A stretch of DNA of 64,000 nt from Ruegeria sp. HKCCSA071 (GCF_017872555.1 NZ_JAEDOX010000003.1:186001-250000); one strand, 5' to 3'; shown: positions 53,103 to 63,332, numbered from the stretch's first letter. The notes: generated by a model not told the origin, from the sequence alone. Numbers and translations: made by a program.

Positions 53103-54454
53103 GCCTTCTTGCCACCCTTCCGTCCGCCGACCGATATCGCAGGGTCGGCACTGGCGCTCTGCCAAGTGCTTTTGCCGTTTCCGAACTGGCGACGGCCAGC
53201 TTTGCAGCCGTTGGGCAGGAAATGGCCCGGCTTTTGCAGGCGCTGAACCTGACCCAGAAAGCCCCCGAGATCGCCGTCGACCATCGGATGGCATCGTTGT
53301 GGTTCGGCTATTCCTTCAAGCCCGACGATTGGGAAATGCCAAACCTGTGGGATTCGGTCGCGGGGGATTACAGGGCGGCAGATGGCTGGATCAGGCTGCA
53401 CACCAACCTGCCGCGCCATCGCGCAGCAGCGATGAAGGTTCTTGGCACCCCGCCAGAGCGTGAAGCTGTGGCAAAAGCCGTCAGAACCCGGGCTATATCC
53501 GATTTGGAGACCGATATTGTGGCCGAAGGCGGTGTGGCCGCTGCCATGCGCAGCCGGACCGAGTGGCTTGAACATCCGCAGGGCCGCGCTGTATCGCGCG
53601 ATCCGCTGATTGGTTGGCAAGGCCCCCGGTACGTCAAGCTACGCGAGAGGCCGCAGGCAACCCCTGCAAGACCTCTTGCCGGGTTGCGGGTTCTTGACCT
53701 GACGCGCGTTCTGGCAGGTCCGGTATCGACACGCACATTGGCCGGTTTCGGGGCCGAGGTTTTGCGGATCGATCCGCCCGGTTGGGACGAACCCGGCGTG
53801 ATCCCTGACATTTCACTAGGCAAACACTGTGCTTATCTCGATCTGAAATCGACCAACGACATGGAAAGGCTGCAAGAACTTCTGCCCCAAGCGGATGTAT
53901 TCGTTCACGGGTACCGGCCCGGCGCTTTGGACGCACTTGGCCTGACCCGCGCCAAGCGCGATGAACTGGCACCGAACAGGGTCGAGGTGACGCTGAATGC
54001 TTATGGCTGGCAAGGCCCCTGGTCGACCCGGCGCGGTTTTGACAGCCTTGTCCAGATGAGCGCGGGAATCGCGCATGCGGGCATGGAGTGGGCTGACGCC
54101 GACAAACCGACGCCATTGCCGGTTCAGGCTTTGGACCACGCAACCGGCTACCTGATGGCCGCCGCCGTTCTTTCTGCACTGGCCGAGGCCGCGTCGGGCA
54201 ATTCCATCATGCATGCTCATCTGTCCCTTGCCCGCACCGCCGAGCTTTTGGCGGTTCTCGGCAAAGACGACGTCGAGGCAGAGACCATTATTCCGACGCC
54301 CACGGATTACTCCCCTGCGACAGAAGCTTCGGGCTGGGGACCGGGGCACCGCCTCAGATCAGCCCTCAGTCTCGGTGACACTGTGCTACAATGGGATTTA
54401 CCAGCGTCGAAACTGGGCACATCCAAACCTGTCTGGCCCTTCACTTCCAACTGA
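53099..54454 (+). CDS. CoA-transferase family III (CaiB/BaiF) protein
   Basis: 451-aa protein whose C-terminal half shows the family signature RPLAGLRVLDLTRVLAGPVSTRTLAGFGAEV, then IDPPGWDE and YGWQGPWSTRRGFDSLVQMSAG. The conserved catalytic Asp of this family is expected in the segment CAYLDLKSTNDMERL. The N-terminal half is less like the family. It overlaps the permease by four bases (ATGA), so it is part of the importer operon and probably activates or swaps CoA on the imported acid. The link to transport is inferred only from this overlap. Confidence 0.85.
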   Translation: MSLLATLPSADRYRRVGTGALPSAFAVSELATASFAAVGQEMARLLQALNLTQKAPEIAVDHRMASLWFGYSFKPDDWEMPNLWDSVAGDYRAADGWIRLHTNLPRHRAAAMKVLGTPPEREAVAKAVRTRAISDLETDIVAEGGVAAAMRSRTEWLEHPQGRAVSRDPLIGWQGPRYVKLRERPQATPARPLAGLRVLDLTRVLAGPVSTRTLAGFGAEVLRIDPPGWDEPGVIPDISLGKHCAYLDLKSTNDMERLQELLPQADVFVHGYRPGALDALGLTRAKRDELAPNRVEVTLNAYGWQGPWSTRRGFDSLVQMSAGIAHAGMEWADADKPTPLPVQALDHATGYLMAAAVLSALAEAASGNSIMHAHLSLARTAELLAVLGKDDVEAETIIPTPTDYSPATEASGWGPGHRLRSALSLGDTVLQWDLPASKLGTSKPVWPFTSN

Positions 54455-54542
54455 CCCAACCGCCGCGCGAAACGCGCAGCCGGACCTCACGCTGTCGGTG
54501 GCACCTCATCCGAGGCGCAATTCAGAGCGGCGGAAGGCCTTG

Positions 54543-56924
54543 CTAACGGTCGTCACCGCCTGGTCCGATATCGTCCAGATAATCCTCGTCAATCGCAGCC
54601 TGAACAGCCCCCGTTACGGCTTCACGCTGTTTTGGTGTCAGGTCTTCCGCCTCTTTCCCATCTGCCAATCTTACAGTGACTTCGCGATGTGCAAACTTGA
54701 TCCCTTCGCGCGCGAACAACTCGCGTATGTCCTGATAGACCTTTTTGCGAACCAGCCACTGATCACCCGGTTTCGTCATGAACTTGACCCGGATGATCAT
54801 CGCCGAATCTTGCATCTCGATCACGCCCTGCGACTTCAGCGGCTGGATGAAATTGTCTCCGATTACAGGATCGGTCAACAACTCCTGTCCCAGTTTCTTG
54901 ATCAGTTTGCGGACCTTCTCGACATCGGTGTCATAGGTCACGCGCAGCGGCAGCTTCATGATTACCCAATCGCGCGAGTAGTTGGTCAGCACTTTGATCT
55001 CGCCAAAGGGGATGGTGTTCAGCGCACCCAGATGGTGGCGCAGTTGCATGGACCTGACCGAGATTTTCTCGACCGTGCCTTTCACATCCCCAATGTCGAT
55101 ATATTCTCCTTTCCGGAACGCATCATCCAACAAGAAGAATGCGCCGGAAAAAATGTCGCGCACCAGCGTTTGTGACCCGAACCCCACGGCCAAACCAACC
55201 ACACCGGCACCCGCAAACAGCGGGCTGACGTTAATACCCAGTTCCATCAGGACTATCAGAACGATTGTAACCACGACAACGGCCAGAATTGCGCCCCGGA
55301 AAAGCGGCAACAACGTTGCCAGACGGCTTTGCCCGCCTTCGCCACCTTCGTCGCCCAGTTCAACCTCGGTGCCATCGTCGGATTCTTCAGCGATTTTGCT
55401 GTCGATCCAAATCCGAAAGAAGTGAAACAGGATGTACCCGATGAACAGGACAACCATCACATCCAGCGCACGTTCAACCGGCAGATCCTCGCTCCAGTCC
55501 GCGTTCGGGTACCATATCACGACAAGCGCATAAGCCCCGAGCACGAAAGCCAGAATTCCGGCTACCCGGCGGGCCAGGTCTTCATAAGTCAGAAGATGCT
55601 GCTTCGGTTGTTCGGGCTCGGGTATATCCGTCGTCACGACGCCTTCATCCGCTGCGGCGGCTTCCCCGTTAATTTCGCTAATCATGCGCGAGCGGTCAAA
55701 ATATCGCTCCAGCAGATAGTTCATTGCACCATAGGCCACGACCACGGACATGAAGATCATGTAGCTGCTTGCAATCAGCGGCAGCGGCGTCGGATGCTCC
55801 AGCGCCAGATCAACGGCCAGACGGAACCAGCTGAACACGACATAGATAATCAATGCCGGTGCCCAGCCAAAAGACACGAACCGCAACAGCCATGACACCT
55901 GTTCGGATGCCCGCCCACCCCGGATCGCGTTCGAGATTGCACGGGCGTTGAACAGGATCATCAGTATGTTGCCCAGCGCGCCCAGCATAGTCAGACCGCC
56001 ATACACCATGGCGTAGACGTTGTAGTTCAGTCCAAAATCCGCGACCCAGGTAGAAAACAGAACGACCGAAATGTCATAGGTCGCCAGCACGGACGCCCAA
56101 ATATACAGCCTGCGCGCATTCTTGTCCGAAAAGGGCGGTAATCGATATTGGCTCAGATAAGGTGACAGGACCATGCGCCAGAGGTCCGACACCGTGCGCG
56201 ACAGGAAAAAGGCCGTAAAGATTGCCGTGATCGTGAACTGGACCGAGATATCCTCGGCCTCGCCAAAGATCAGATACCCGACGATCAAAGCCATGATCAT
56301 GGCAAAGACCGTGGCTCCAATCCCCATCAGGAACCGGAACAGCAGGAACGGCATCTTTTCCCGATACCCCTGTGGTTCGTCCTTGATCCGCGCCACCACC
56401 CAGCGGCGCGCGAACCGCTTCCCGTATATCTCGATCGACAGCCACCGCCCAAGTAACAGGAACAGGATGTTCCAACCCAACACCTCGACATAGGTCTGAA
56501 TTCGGCCATCCGGGCTGGTCTGGCGCAGGATGTATTGTACTTCAAAAATAGAATAGGGCAGCGCCTCGAGCCTCGATTGCATCGACTCACGGAACTTCGA
56601 GAACCGCTCTTGCGCCTTCATCAGTTGCGAACCGTCACCCATTGGGTTGCTCGAATCGCTGTCTGCGCCCTCCGAACCTGCATCCTTGCCACCTGCCGTT
56701 GTCACAACCTGACCGGCACTGTCGATGACAATGACACTCGCGCCCGCATCGCTGGCCGCGCGGATTGCAGCGGCCAGATCACTTTCCTTGTCGGCCTCGG
56801 ACGAACTGCCCGACCCTGAAGGATATCCGGGAATCAAGGATGACTGCGCCAATGCACCAGTGGAAATGCTCAGGAAAATGGCCCAAAACGCCAAAAAAAA
56901 TGCGGCCAGAAAGTTATTTCGCAT
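54543..56924 (-). CDS. Large MscS-family mechanosensitive channel
   Basis: 793-aa inner-membrane protein. A signal-like N-terminus (MRNNFLAAFFLAFWAIFLS) is followed by a Ser/Gly-rich and acidic periplasmic region, many helices, and a C-terminal MscS domain with GVVGLAVGFGSQTLVRDIFSG, LDDAFRKGEYIDIGDVKGTVEKI and a cytosolic vestibule. It resembles KefA/MscK-like or YjeP-type proteins but with a shorter extra region. It probably protects from hypo-osmotic shock. ATG 56924 was chosen over 56936 or 56987, none with a strong ribosome-binding site. Confidence 0.92.
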   Translation of the reverse strand: MRNNFLAAFFLAFWAIFLSISTGALAQSSLIPGYPSGSGSSSEADKESDLAAAIRAASDAGASVIVIDSAGQVVTTAGGKDAGSEGADSDSSNPMGDGSQLMKAQERFSKFRESMQSRLEALPYSIFEVQYILRQTSPDGRIQTYVEVLGWNILFLLLGRWLSIEIYGKRFARRWVVARIKDEPQGYREKMPFLLFRFLMGIGATVFAMIMALIVGYLIFGEAEDISVQFTITAIFTAFFLSRTVSDLWRMVLSPYLSQYRLPPFSDKNARRLYIWASVLATYDISVVLFSTWVADFGLNYNVYAMVYGGLTMLGALGNILMILFNARAISNAIRGGRASEQVSWLLRFVSFGWAPALIIYVVFSWFRLAVDLALEHPTPLPLIASSYMIFMSVVVAYGAMNYLLERYFDRSRMISEINGEAAAADEGVVTTDIPEPEQPKQHLLTYEDLARRVAGILAFVLGAYALVVIWYPNADWSEDLPVERALDVMVVLFIGYILFHFFRIWIDSKIAEESDDGTEVELGDEGGEGGQSRLATLLPLFRGAILAVVVVTIVLIVLMELGINVSPLFAGAGVVGLAVGFGSQTLVRDIFSGAFFLLDDAFRKGEYIDIGDVKGTVEKISVRSMQLRHHLGALNTIPFGEIKVLTNYSRDWVIMKLPLRVTYDTDVEKVRKLIKKLGQELLTDPVIGDNFIQPLKSQGVIEMQDSAMIIRVKFMTKPGDQWLVRKKVYQDIRELFAREGIKFAHREVTVRLADGKEAEDLTPKQREAVTGAVQAAIDEDYLDDIGPGGDDR

Positions 56925-57315
56925 TGGGTCGTGCATCCAGTTTTTGCCGATATTGGTCAGATTACAGAAGCGTTTCAGGCAGTTCAAACACTCGCATCGA
57001 ACCGTCTCAATATCGTGTTTGGACGTGTTCTTGGCGCACTCTGATGAGCGCAGGTGTTTTCAATCTTTCAATAATTGAATATGACCAAGCAAAGGTTTCT
57101 GGTCGGCCTCGATTGTCTTCATCGTTCTCATTAGGCGATCTTGTCTGGCGGTGGTGCGATATGTCGCGAAACAGTCAATACGCTGTTGCCAAATCGCAAT
57201 GCTTGAAACATTTGCAAGTGCGCAAATCCGCCTTTGGCAAGCGTGGGATTGAAATATACAGTAACGCTTGCGAACGCGCGGATTTCGCTCTGGGATCAAG
57301 AAGACGGGCAACACT
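56925..57315. other. Divergent intergenic region between MscS and the glycan cassette
   Basis: About 390 bases with no credible gene. It contains the inverted repeat GCAAGCGT-N19-ACGCTTGC (57237-57244, 57264-57271). TTGGCA (57235-57240) sits 15 bases before TATACA (57256-57261), a candidate promoter for the cassette with a short spacer. The repeat overlaps this promoter and may be its operator. Confidence 0.45.
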
Positions 57316-58530
57316 ATGAGCCTTGGCACAACCAATTCTAAACCGGACCGCGCGCCGCGTATCCTGTTTTACAGCCACGACACGTTCGGTCTGGGGCATT
57401 TGCGCCGGTCCCGCGCCTTGGCTGCGGCAATCACGCAGGCGGACCCAAGCGCCTCGGCGCTGATCCTGACGGGTTCGCCCGTGGCAGGCCGTTTTACCTT
57501 TCCCCGCCGCGTTGACCATGTGCGCCTGCCCGGTGTGACCAAGCGCGCGGACGGATCGTATGCCGCGCGTACAATCGGAATGGGGATCGACGAAGTAACC
57601 GAATTGCGCGCGGGATTGATCCAGACTGCGGTTCAGCAATTCGACCCCGACGTGTTGGTCGTCGACAAGGAACCGACAGGGTTCCGGGGTGAGCTGTTGC
57701 CGACACTGAACTACCTTGAACGCCATTGCGGAACGAAACTGGTTTTGGGTCTGCGTGATGTGCTGGACGAACCCGAAGTACTGGCTGCCGAGTGGGCGCG
57801 CAAAGAAGCCATCGAAGCGACCGAGCGGTTCTATCATGAGATTTGGGTTTATGGATCACAGTCGATCTATGACCCGACGCAAGGCTTGCCGCTAAGCGCG
57901 TCAGCGCGATCCCGCATTCACTGGACGGGATATCTGCGCCGCGATCTCGGCCCGGTTGGGGAACCGCCTCAGCAACCCTATATACTGATCACACCCGGCG
58001 GCGGGGGCGATGGCAAGGCGTTGGTCAACCTCGTCTTGTCCGCCTACGAGAAAGACCCAGACCTGTCGCCGCGTGCCGTGCTGGTCTATGGCCCATTCCT
58101 GTCAGGTGAATTGAGGAATGAATTCGAAGCACGGGTTGCCGCATTGAATGGTCGTGTAACCGCGGTTGGATTTGAATCGCAGATCGAAACGCTGTTTGCC
58201 GGGGCCGAAGGCGTGGTCTGCATGGGCGGCTACAACACGTTTTGCGAGGTCCTGTCCTTTGACAAACGGGCCGTGATCGTTCCACGCACCACACCCCGTC
58301 TGGAACAATGGATTCGGGCCTCACGCGCAGAAGAGCTGGGGCTGGTCAAGATGCTGGACGAACAACGCGACAGCCTGACACCCGACGCAATGATCCGTGC
58401 CATCCGCAACCTGCCGCACCAATCTGTGCCATCACAGGCCATCCAAAGCGGTTTACTGGACGGTTTGGACTATGTCACCGACCGCATTGACAGCCTGCTG
58501 ACATGGGAACAGAAACGAGCCACTGGATGA
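57316..58530 (+). CDS. MurG-like glycosyltransferase (first of the cassette)
   Basis: 404-aa soluble glycosyltransferase of the GT-B fold. The N-terminal acceptor half begins ILFYSHDTFGLGHLRRSRALAAAI. The C-terminal donor half holds GGGGDGKALVNLVL and GAEGVVCMGGYNTFCEVLSFDKRAVIVPR, as in MurG/UGT-type (GT28) enzymes. It resembles the protein at 61428 in both halves, so the two are probably paralogues with different acceptors. ATG 57316 gives MSLGTTN. It opens the seven-gene run; the next gene starts four bases before this one ends. Confidence 0.88.
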   Translation: MSLGTTNSKPDRAPRILFYSHDTFGLGHLRRSRALAAAITQADPSASALILTGSPVAGRFTFPRRVDHVRLPGVTKRADGSYAARTIGMGIDEVTELRAGLIQTAVQQFDPDVLVVDKEPTGFRGELLPTLNYLERHCGTKLVLGLRDVLDEPEVLAAEWARKEAIEATERFYHEIWVYGSQSIYDPTQGLPLSASARSRIHWTGYLRRDLGPVGEPPQQPYILITPGGGGDGKALVNLVLSAYEKDPDLSPRAVLVYGPFLSGELRNEFEARVAALNGRVTAVGFESQIETLFAGAEGVVCMGGYNTFCEVLSFDKRAVIVPRTTPRLEQWIRASRAEELGLVKMLDEQRDSLTPDAMIRAIRNLPHQSVPSQAIQSGLLDGLDYVTDRIDSLLTWEQKRATG

Positions 58531-59774
58531 ACTCGGCCTCTCCCAATCTGGCGGTTGTGGTCAAAGGCTGGCCGCGACTGTCCGAAACATTTATCGCACA
58601 GGAACTTGTTGCCTTGCAGGAAGCCGGGCACCGATTTGACATCTGGTCTCTGCGCCATCCGACCGACACCAAACGTCACCCTTTGCACGACCGTTTCGCA
58701 GGGCAGGTTCACTATCTGCCGGAATACCTGCATGAAGAGCCACAGCGGGTGTGGGCGGCCCGCGCTGCCGCCCAAGACCTGCCCGGCTATGCCGAAGCCT
58801 ACACGATCTGGCGGCACGACCTGCGCCGCGATCCCACGCCGAACCGCATCCGCCGCTTCGGGCAAGCATGTGTTCTGGCCGCCGAGTTACCCGCCCAGAC
58901 GCAGGGGCTCTATGCCCATTTCATGCACACCCCCTCGTCCGTCGCCCGATATGCGGCCATCATGCGCGGTCTGCCATGGAGCTTTTCTGCCCATGCCAAG
59001 GACATCTGGACCTCGCCGGTCTGGGAAAAGCGTGAAAAGTTGCAGGCCTCAACGTACGGAGCTGCTTTCAGTGCCACCTGCACGGCAATCGGCGCGGAAC
59101 ATCTGCGCAGTCTCGCTGATGACCCCAACCGGGTGGACCTTATCTATCACGGTCTGGACCTGTCGCGTTTCCCCGAACCGCCAAAGCGCGGGACACGTGC
59201 CGCTGGTGACCCGTTTCACATGATTTCCGTTGGGCGACTGGTTGAAAAGAAGGGCTTTGACCGCCTTATTGCGGCCTTCACGCTGCTGCCGGAGAACCTG
59301 AACTGGCATTGGACCCACATTGGCGGCGGGGGCCTTGGTGACACCCTGCGCGCGCAGGCGCGCGCTGCTGGTATCGCGGACCGCATCACCTGGAGGGGAG
59401 CCTGCGATCAGCCAGAGGTGATCGATGCCATGCGCAGGGCCGACCTGTTTGTCCTGCCCAGCCGGATTGCTGCGGACGGGGACCGGGACGGATTGCCGAA
59501 CGTGTTGATGGAGGCCGCATCCCAGCTTTTGCCGATCCTGTCGACACCGGTTTCGGCCATCCCGGAATTCATCCAATCCGGAACGCATGGCGTGTTGTCT
59601 GATGACGACCCGGCTGCATTGGCTTCAGCCATTTCAGCTTTGGCCACTGATCCGGAAACGGCTGCAACTATGGCGCGTGCAGCCTATGACCGCCTGATTG
59701 CAGATTTTCGAATGGACCCCGGTATTGCACGGCTGTCGGCCCGGCTGAAAACCCTGAGCATGGAAGACGCGTAA
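58527..59774 (+). CDS. Glycosyltransferase, GT4-like (second)
   Basis: 415-aa GT-B enzyme. N-terminal LAVVVKGWPRLSETFIAQELVAL and a middle WSFSAHAKDIWTSP block precede the donor half with HMISVGRLVEKKGFDRLIAAF and ADLFVLPSR, GLPNVLMEAA, which are GT4 signatures. It would add a sugar from a nucleotide donor. ATG 58527 overlaps the upstream stop. Confidence 0.92.
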   Translation: MNSASPNLAVVVKGWPRLSETFIAQELVALQEAGHRFDIWSLRHPTDTKRHPLHDRFAGQVHYLPEYLHEEPQRVWAARAAAQDLPGYAEAYTIWRHDLRRDPTPNRIRRFGQACVLAAELPAQTQGLYAHFMHTPSSVARYAAIMRGLPWSFSAHAKDIWTSPVWEKREKLQASTYGAAFSATCTAIGAEHLRSLADDPNRVDLIYHGLDLSRFPEPPKRGTRAAGDPFHMISVGRLVEKKGFDRLIAAFTLLPENLNWHWTHIGGGGLGDTLRAQARAAGIADRITWRGACDQPEVIDAMRRADLFVLPSRIAADGDRDGLPNVLMEAASQLLPILSTPVSAIPEFIQSGTHGVLSDDDPAALASAISALATDPETAATMARAAYDRLIADFRMDPGIARLSARLKTLSMEDA

Positions 59775-60850
59775 TGGCGCAGGTTGCGTTTTATGCGCCA
59801 ATGAAATCTCCCGGCAGCCAGAAACCCTCGGGCGATCGCGAAATGGCGCGAAACCTGATGCTGGCCTTGGCGGCGCAGGGGAATAAGGTCGAACTGGCTT
59901 CGGACCTGCGCGTCTACGACAAGAACGGGGACAGGGACCTACAGAGAACCCTTGTTCGCGCGGCTGAGATTGAAGCACAGCGGCTGAGCGCCGAATTGCC
60001 CTTTGATACAGATTTGTGGGTGACTTATCACAATTACTACAAGGCACCCGACCTGCTGGGCCCCAAGATCTGCCAGGCGCGCGGCATTCCGTATGTGCAA
60101 TTGGAAAGTACGCGCGCATCAAGCAGGCTGAACGGGCCGTGGGCCGATTTCGCCCAAGCGGCGCATCAGGCGTGTGATGCAGCGGATATCATTTTCTACC
60201 ACACAGCCAATGACCTGATTACGTTGGAACGGGACCGTTTTGGCAAGCAGGCACTGGTTGAATTGCCGCCATTTCTGCCTGAAACCGTGTTGCCTATGGC
60301 AACGACCGGGGACGGCCCCATGCTGACTGTCGGAATGATGCGGCATGGGGACAAGCTGGCGTCCTACCGGATTTTGGCCGAAGCCCTTTCGCACCTGACA
60401 TGTGACTGGAACCTGAACATCGCGGGGGACGGTCCGGCGCGGCCGGATGTTGAAGCGTTGATGGTGCCGTTCGGAAGCCGGGTGCACTTTCTGGGCCAGC
60501 TCGACCGGGCGGACTTGCAGAAAATCTACCAACGCGCATCCCTGCTTGTCTGGCCGGGCGTAAACGAAGCCTATGGGATGGTCTATCTCGAGGCGCAGGC
60601 GACAGGCCTGCCCGTGATCGCACAGAATCGCCCCGGCGTTCGGGATGTGCTGGCACCTGCTGTTTACCCATCGGTTGATGCTGGGGCCAGAGGGCTTGCC
60701 GATCACATGCAAAACCTGCTGGAGGATACCGCGCAGCGCCATGCGCTTGGGGCGAATGCGCGCAGCTATGTGGCCCGGCGTCATCTTATGCCTCAGGCGA
60801 CCGAGCGATTGTGGGCGCATCTACGGCCCTTGTTGAAGGATGTATCATGA
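59774..60850 (+). CDS. Glycosyltransferase, GT4-like (third)
   Basis: 358-aa GT-B enzyme. N-terminal VAFYAPMKSPGSQKPSGDREMARNL and YVQLESTRASSR are in the acceptor half; LTVGMMRHGDKLASY, FLGQLDRADLQKIY and WPGVNEAYGMVYLEAQATGLPVI are in the donor half. It starts on the last base of the second gene's stop (TAATG). A four-base overlap joins it to the phosphatase. Confidence 0.92.
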   Translation: MAQVAFYAPMKSPGSQKPSGDREMARNLMLALAAQGNKVELASDLRVYDKNGDRDLQRTLVRAAEIEAQRLSAELPFDTDLWVTYHNYYKAPDLLGPKICQARGIPYVQLESTRASSRLNGPWADFAQAAHQACDAADIIFYHTANDLITLERDRFGKQALVELPPFLPETVLPMATTGDGPMLTVGMMRHGDKLASYRILAEALSHLTCDWNLNIAGDGPARPDVEALMVPFGSRVHFLGQLDRADLQKIYQRASLLVWPGVNEAYGMVYLEAQATGLPVIAQNRPGVRDVLAPAVYPSVDAGARGLADHMQNLLEDTAQRHALGANARSYVARRHLMPQATERLWAHLRPLLKDVS

Positions 60851-61431
60851 CCCGTCTTGCACTGCTTCGCCACGGGCATACCCATTGGAACCGCGCAGGG
60901 CGCATTCAGGGGCGCAGTGATATTCCACTGGATGACGACGCGCGGTCTGAACTGGCCGGGTATCGCTTGCCTGACCCATGGGCCGCCGCTGATATCTGGT
61001 CCAGCCCCTTGCTGCGCGCCAGTGAAACAGCGCGGATCGTGTCTGGGCGCGCCCCGAAAACCTCGGACGCGCTGACCGAAATGAATTGGGGCGACTGGGA
61101 AGGACTTCGAGGCATTGACCTGATCGCCGATGAAACCAGCGGGTATCGCCATATCGAAGACTGGAGCTGGGATTTTCGCCCGCCTCACGGTGAAAGCCCT
61201 GCCGAGGTCTGGACGAGGTTGCGCCCCTGGATGTCCGGGTTGCGACAGGACACGGTCGCGGTCTGCCACATTGGCATCATGCGGGTCATTCTCGCCCAGG
61301 CGTGGGGATGGGATTTTGATGGCGCCGCCCCCTTCAAGATCAAGCGCAATCGGCTGTATATCGTTGATATGAACACGATGACCGCAGACCCGGACCCCGT
61401 TCGCCTGATCAAACATGGGCCGCTGCCATGA
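60847..61431 (+). CDS. Histidine phosphatase family protein
   Basis: 194-aa cytosolic phosphatase. The catalytic RHG motif is LLRHGHTHWNRAGRIQGRSD with the phospho-accepting His near residue 8. The second His is in VCHIGIMRVIL, and SSPLLRASETA and NWGDWEGLRG are conserved. Related enzymes remove phosphate from phospho-sugars or glycosyl-phosphoglycerates. Overlapped by four bases on each side. Confidence 0.93.
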   Translation: MTRLALLRHGHTHWNRAGRIQGRSDIPLDDDARSELAGYRLPDPWAAADIWSSPLLRASETARIVSGRAPKTSDALTEMNWGDWEGLRGIDLIADETSGYRHIEDWSWDFRPPHGESPAEVWTRLRPWMSGLRQDTVAVCHIGIMRVILAQAWGWDFDGAAPFKIKRNRLYIVDMNTMTADPDPVRLIKHGPLP

Positions 61432-62570
61432 AGGTAATGATCGTTGTCACGCACCTTTTGGGAACAGGACATCTGAGCCGGGCCCTGACGTTGGGCCGGG
61501 CGTTTCGGGATGACGGTCACGAGGTCATGGTCGTTTCGGGCGGAATGCCTGCGACTCAACTGGACAGCAGCGGGCTGACCCTGTTCGGTTTGCCGCCGCT
61601 CAGATCAGATGGAACCAATTTCACCCGGCTTCTGACTGAAAGCGGTGCCGAGGCTGACGCGGATTATCGGCGCGCACGTGTGACAGCCATGGTGCAGGCG
61701 GTAAACAGCTTTCAGCCGCAAATCCTGATAACCGAGCTTTACCCCTTTGGTCGCCGGTCTCTGGCAGCGGAATTCGACGCGGCCCTGAATGCGGCACGGG
61801 CCCTGCCTCGGCCTCCGGTCATCCTGGGATCGATCCGGGATATTCTGGCCCCGCCTTCCAAACCTGCCAAGGCCCAGCGGACAGAAGATATCGTCACCCG
61901 CTTTTATGACGGCATTCTTGTTCACTCGACCGAAAGTGTCACACCGCTTTCGGTCAGTTGGCCGGTGTCGGACCGATTGGCGGAACGGTTGCATTATACC
62001 GGCTTTGTTGCGCCTGAGTTGCCTCAACCGCATCCTGATGCCGTTGGGCAGGGCGAAATCCTTGTCAGTGCCGGCGGCGGTTCTGTGGGGCAACCGATCT
62101 TTCGCGCGGCCATCGAGGCCGCCCGCCAGATGCCCAACAGGCACTGGCGCCTGCTGGTCGGCGGGACGGATGCCAAGGCGAGAATAGCCGCGCTGTCCCA
62201 ACTGGCCGAAGGAACCTCGGCAATTCTGGAACCTGTGCGCCCGGATTTTCGCCAGATGCTGCCCCATGCGGCGGCATCGGTCAGCATGTGCGGCTACAAC
62301 ACCGCCATGGATATTCTGCAAAGCGGAACACCCGCTGTTTTTGTCCCATTCGATGATGGCAAAGAGGTTGAACAGGGGCTGCGTGGGCAAAGCCTGTCGA
62401 GTTTGCCAGCCATCGAGGTGCTTCTCAGCCGAACCCTGAGCGGGCAAGCATTGGCGCAGGCCGTAGAGCGCGTCATTTCAGATGGACCCCGCGCACAGCA
62501 AGATTTCGGATTTGATGGCGCGGCCCAAACCGTAGAGATCGCAAAACACCTGCTGGAACGGCGTACATGA
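61428..62570 (+). CDS. MurG-like glycosyltransferase (fourth)
   Basis: 380-aa GT-B enzyme with MIVVTHLLGTGHLSRALTLGRAF at the N-terminus and AAASVSMCGYNTAMDILQSGTPAVFVPF in the donor half. These blocks align with the first cassette gene. Overlaps neighbours by four bases on both sides. Confidence 0.88.
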   Translation: MKVMIVVTHLLGTGHLSRALTLGRAFRDDGHEVMVVSGGMPATQLDSSGLTLFGLPPLRSDGTNFTRLLTESGAEADADYRRARVTAMVQAVNSFQPQILITELYPFGRRSLAAEFDAALNAARALPRPPVILGSIRDILAPPSKPAKAQRTEDIVTRFYDGILVHSTESVTPLSVSWPVSDRLAERLHYTGFVAPELPQPHPDAVGQGEILVSAGGGSVGQPIFRAAIEAARQMPNRHWRLLVGGTDAKARIAALSQLAEGTSAILEPVRPDFRQMLPHAAASVSMCGYNTAMDILQSGTPAVFVPFDDGKEVEQGLRGQSLSSLPAIEVLLSRTLSGQALAQAVERVISDGPRAQQDFGFDGAAQTVEIAKHLLERRT

Positions 62571-63322
62571 AACCGGATTGGTACCCACTTGAGGTCGAAC
62601 TGACCCATTGGCATGCAGCGAGCCTGTCGTTGCCGCTGTGGTGGCGAGACGATGACGCGATCGACCTGACACCACAGTTGGACCGGCTGTCCGATCTGGC
62701 CGCGCAGTTGGGCCTGCCGGTACATCTTGCCGTCATTCCGCACGCGGCAACCCCTGCGCTGGCTGACTATGTTGCGCGCGGCGAAACTCTCATCCCTGTG
62801 GTTCACGGGTGGTCCCACAAGAACCATGCGCCCGCCAGTGAGAAGAAAGCCGAGTTTCGTCTCAACCGTCCGTTGGACGAGGTTGTTGCCGATGCCGCGG
62901 CAGGACCGTCACGCCTTGACGCCTTGTTCGGCAAAACCGTGCGGCCGATGTTTGTCCCTCCGTGGAACCGCATTGCACCAGAAGTCATCGAACATCTTCC
63001 GTCACTGGGATACCGCATTCTTTCCACGGCAACGCCCCGCAGAACGAAAATGGCGGCTGCGGGGCTTGAGCAGGTCAACACACATCTTGACCCGATTGAC
63101 TGGCGGGGTTCACGCGGTCTGATCTCTCCGGACCGCCTGATCGCTCAGACAGTTAACCTCCTGCGGGACAGGCGCGAAGGCCGCGCAGACAACGCCGAGC
63201 CGTTTGGAGTATTGACCCATCACCTGGTCCATGATCAGGACATCTGGGCCTTTACCGAGGCGTTGTTGAAACATCTGCTGGACGGTCCTGCCACACTCTG
63301 GGTCGCACCGAAGAACGAATAA
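62567..63322 (+). CDS. Polysaccharide deacetylase family protein
   Basis: 251-aa NodB-like metal hydrolase without a signal peptide. The metal site is likely the DD in LWWRDDDAI and the H-x3-H in VHGWSHKNH. FVPPWNRI and the C-terminal LTHHLVHDQDIWAF fit the family. It would remove an N- or O-acetyl group from a sugar, in the cytosol. ATG 62567 overlaps the previous stop. Confidence 0.9.
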   Translation: MKPDWYPLEVELTHWHAASLSLPLWWRDDDAIDLTPQLDRLSDLAAQLGLPVHLAVIPHAATPALADYVARGETLIPVVHGWSHKNHAPASEKKAEFRLNRPLDEVVADAAAGPSRLDALFGKTVRPMFVPPWNRIAPEVIEHLPSLGYRILSTATPRRTKMAAAGLEQVNTHLDPIDWRGSRGLISPDRLIAQTVNLLRDRREGRADNAEPFGVLTHHLVHDQDIWAFTEALLKHLLDGPATLWVAPKNE

Positions 63323-63332
63323 GGACATCGTC

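Noticed and set aside
57237..57271. Terminator in the MscS/glycan cassette gap
   Set aside because: The stem is 8 bp but the loop is 19 bases and no T-run follows on either strand.
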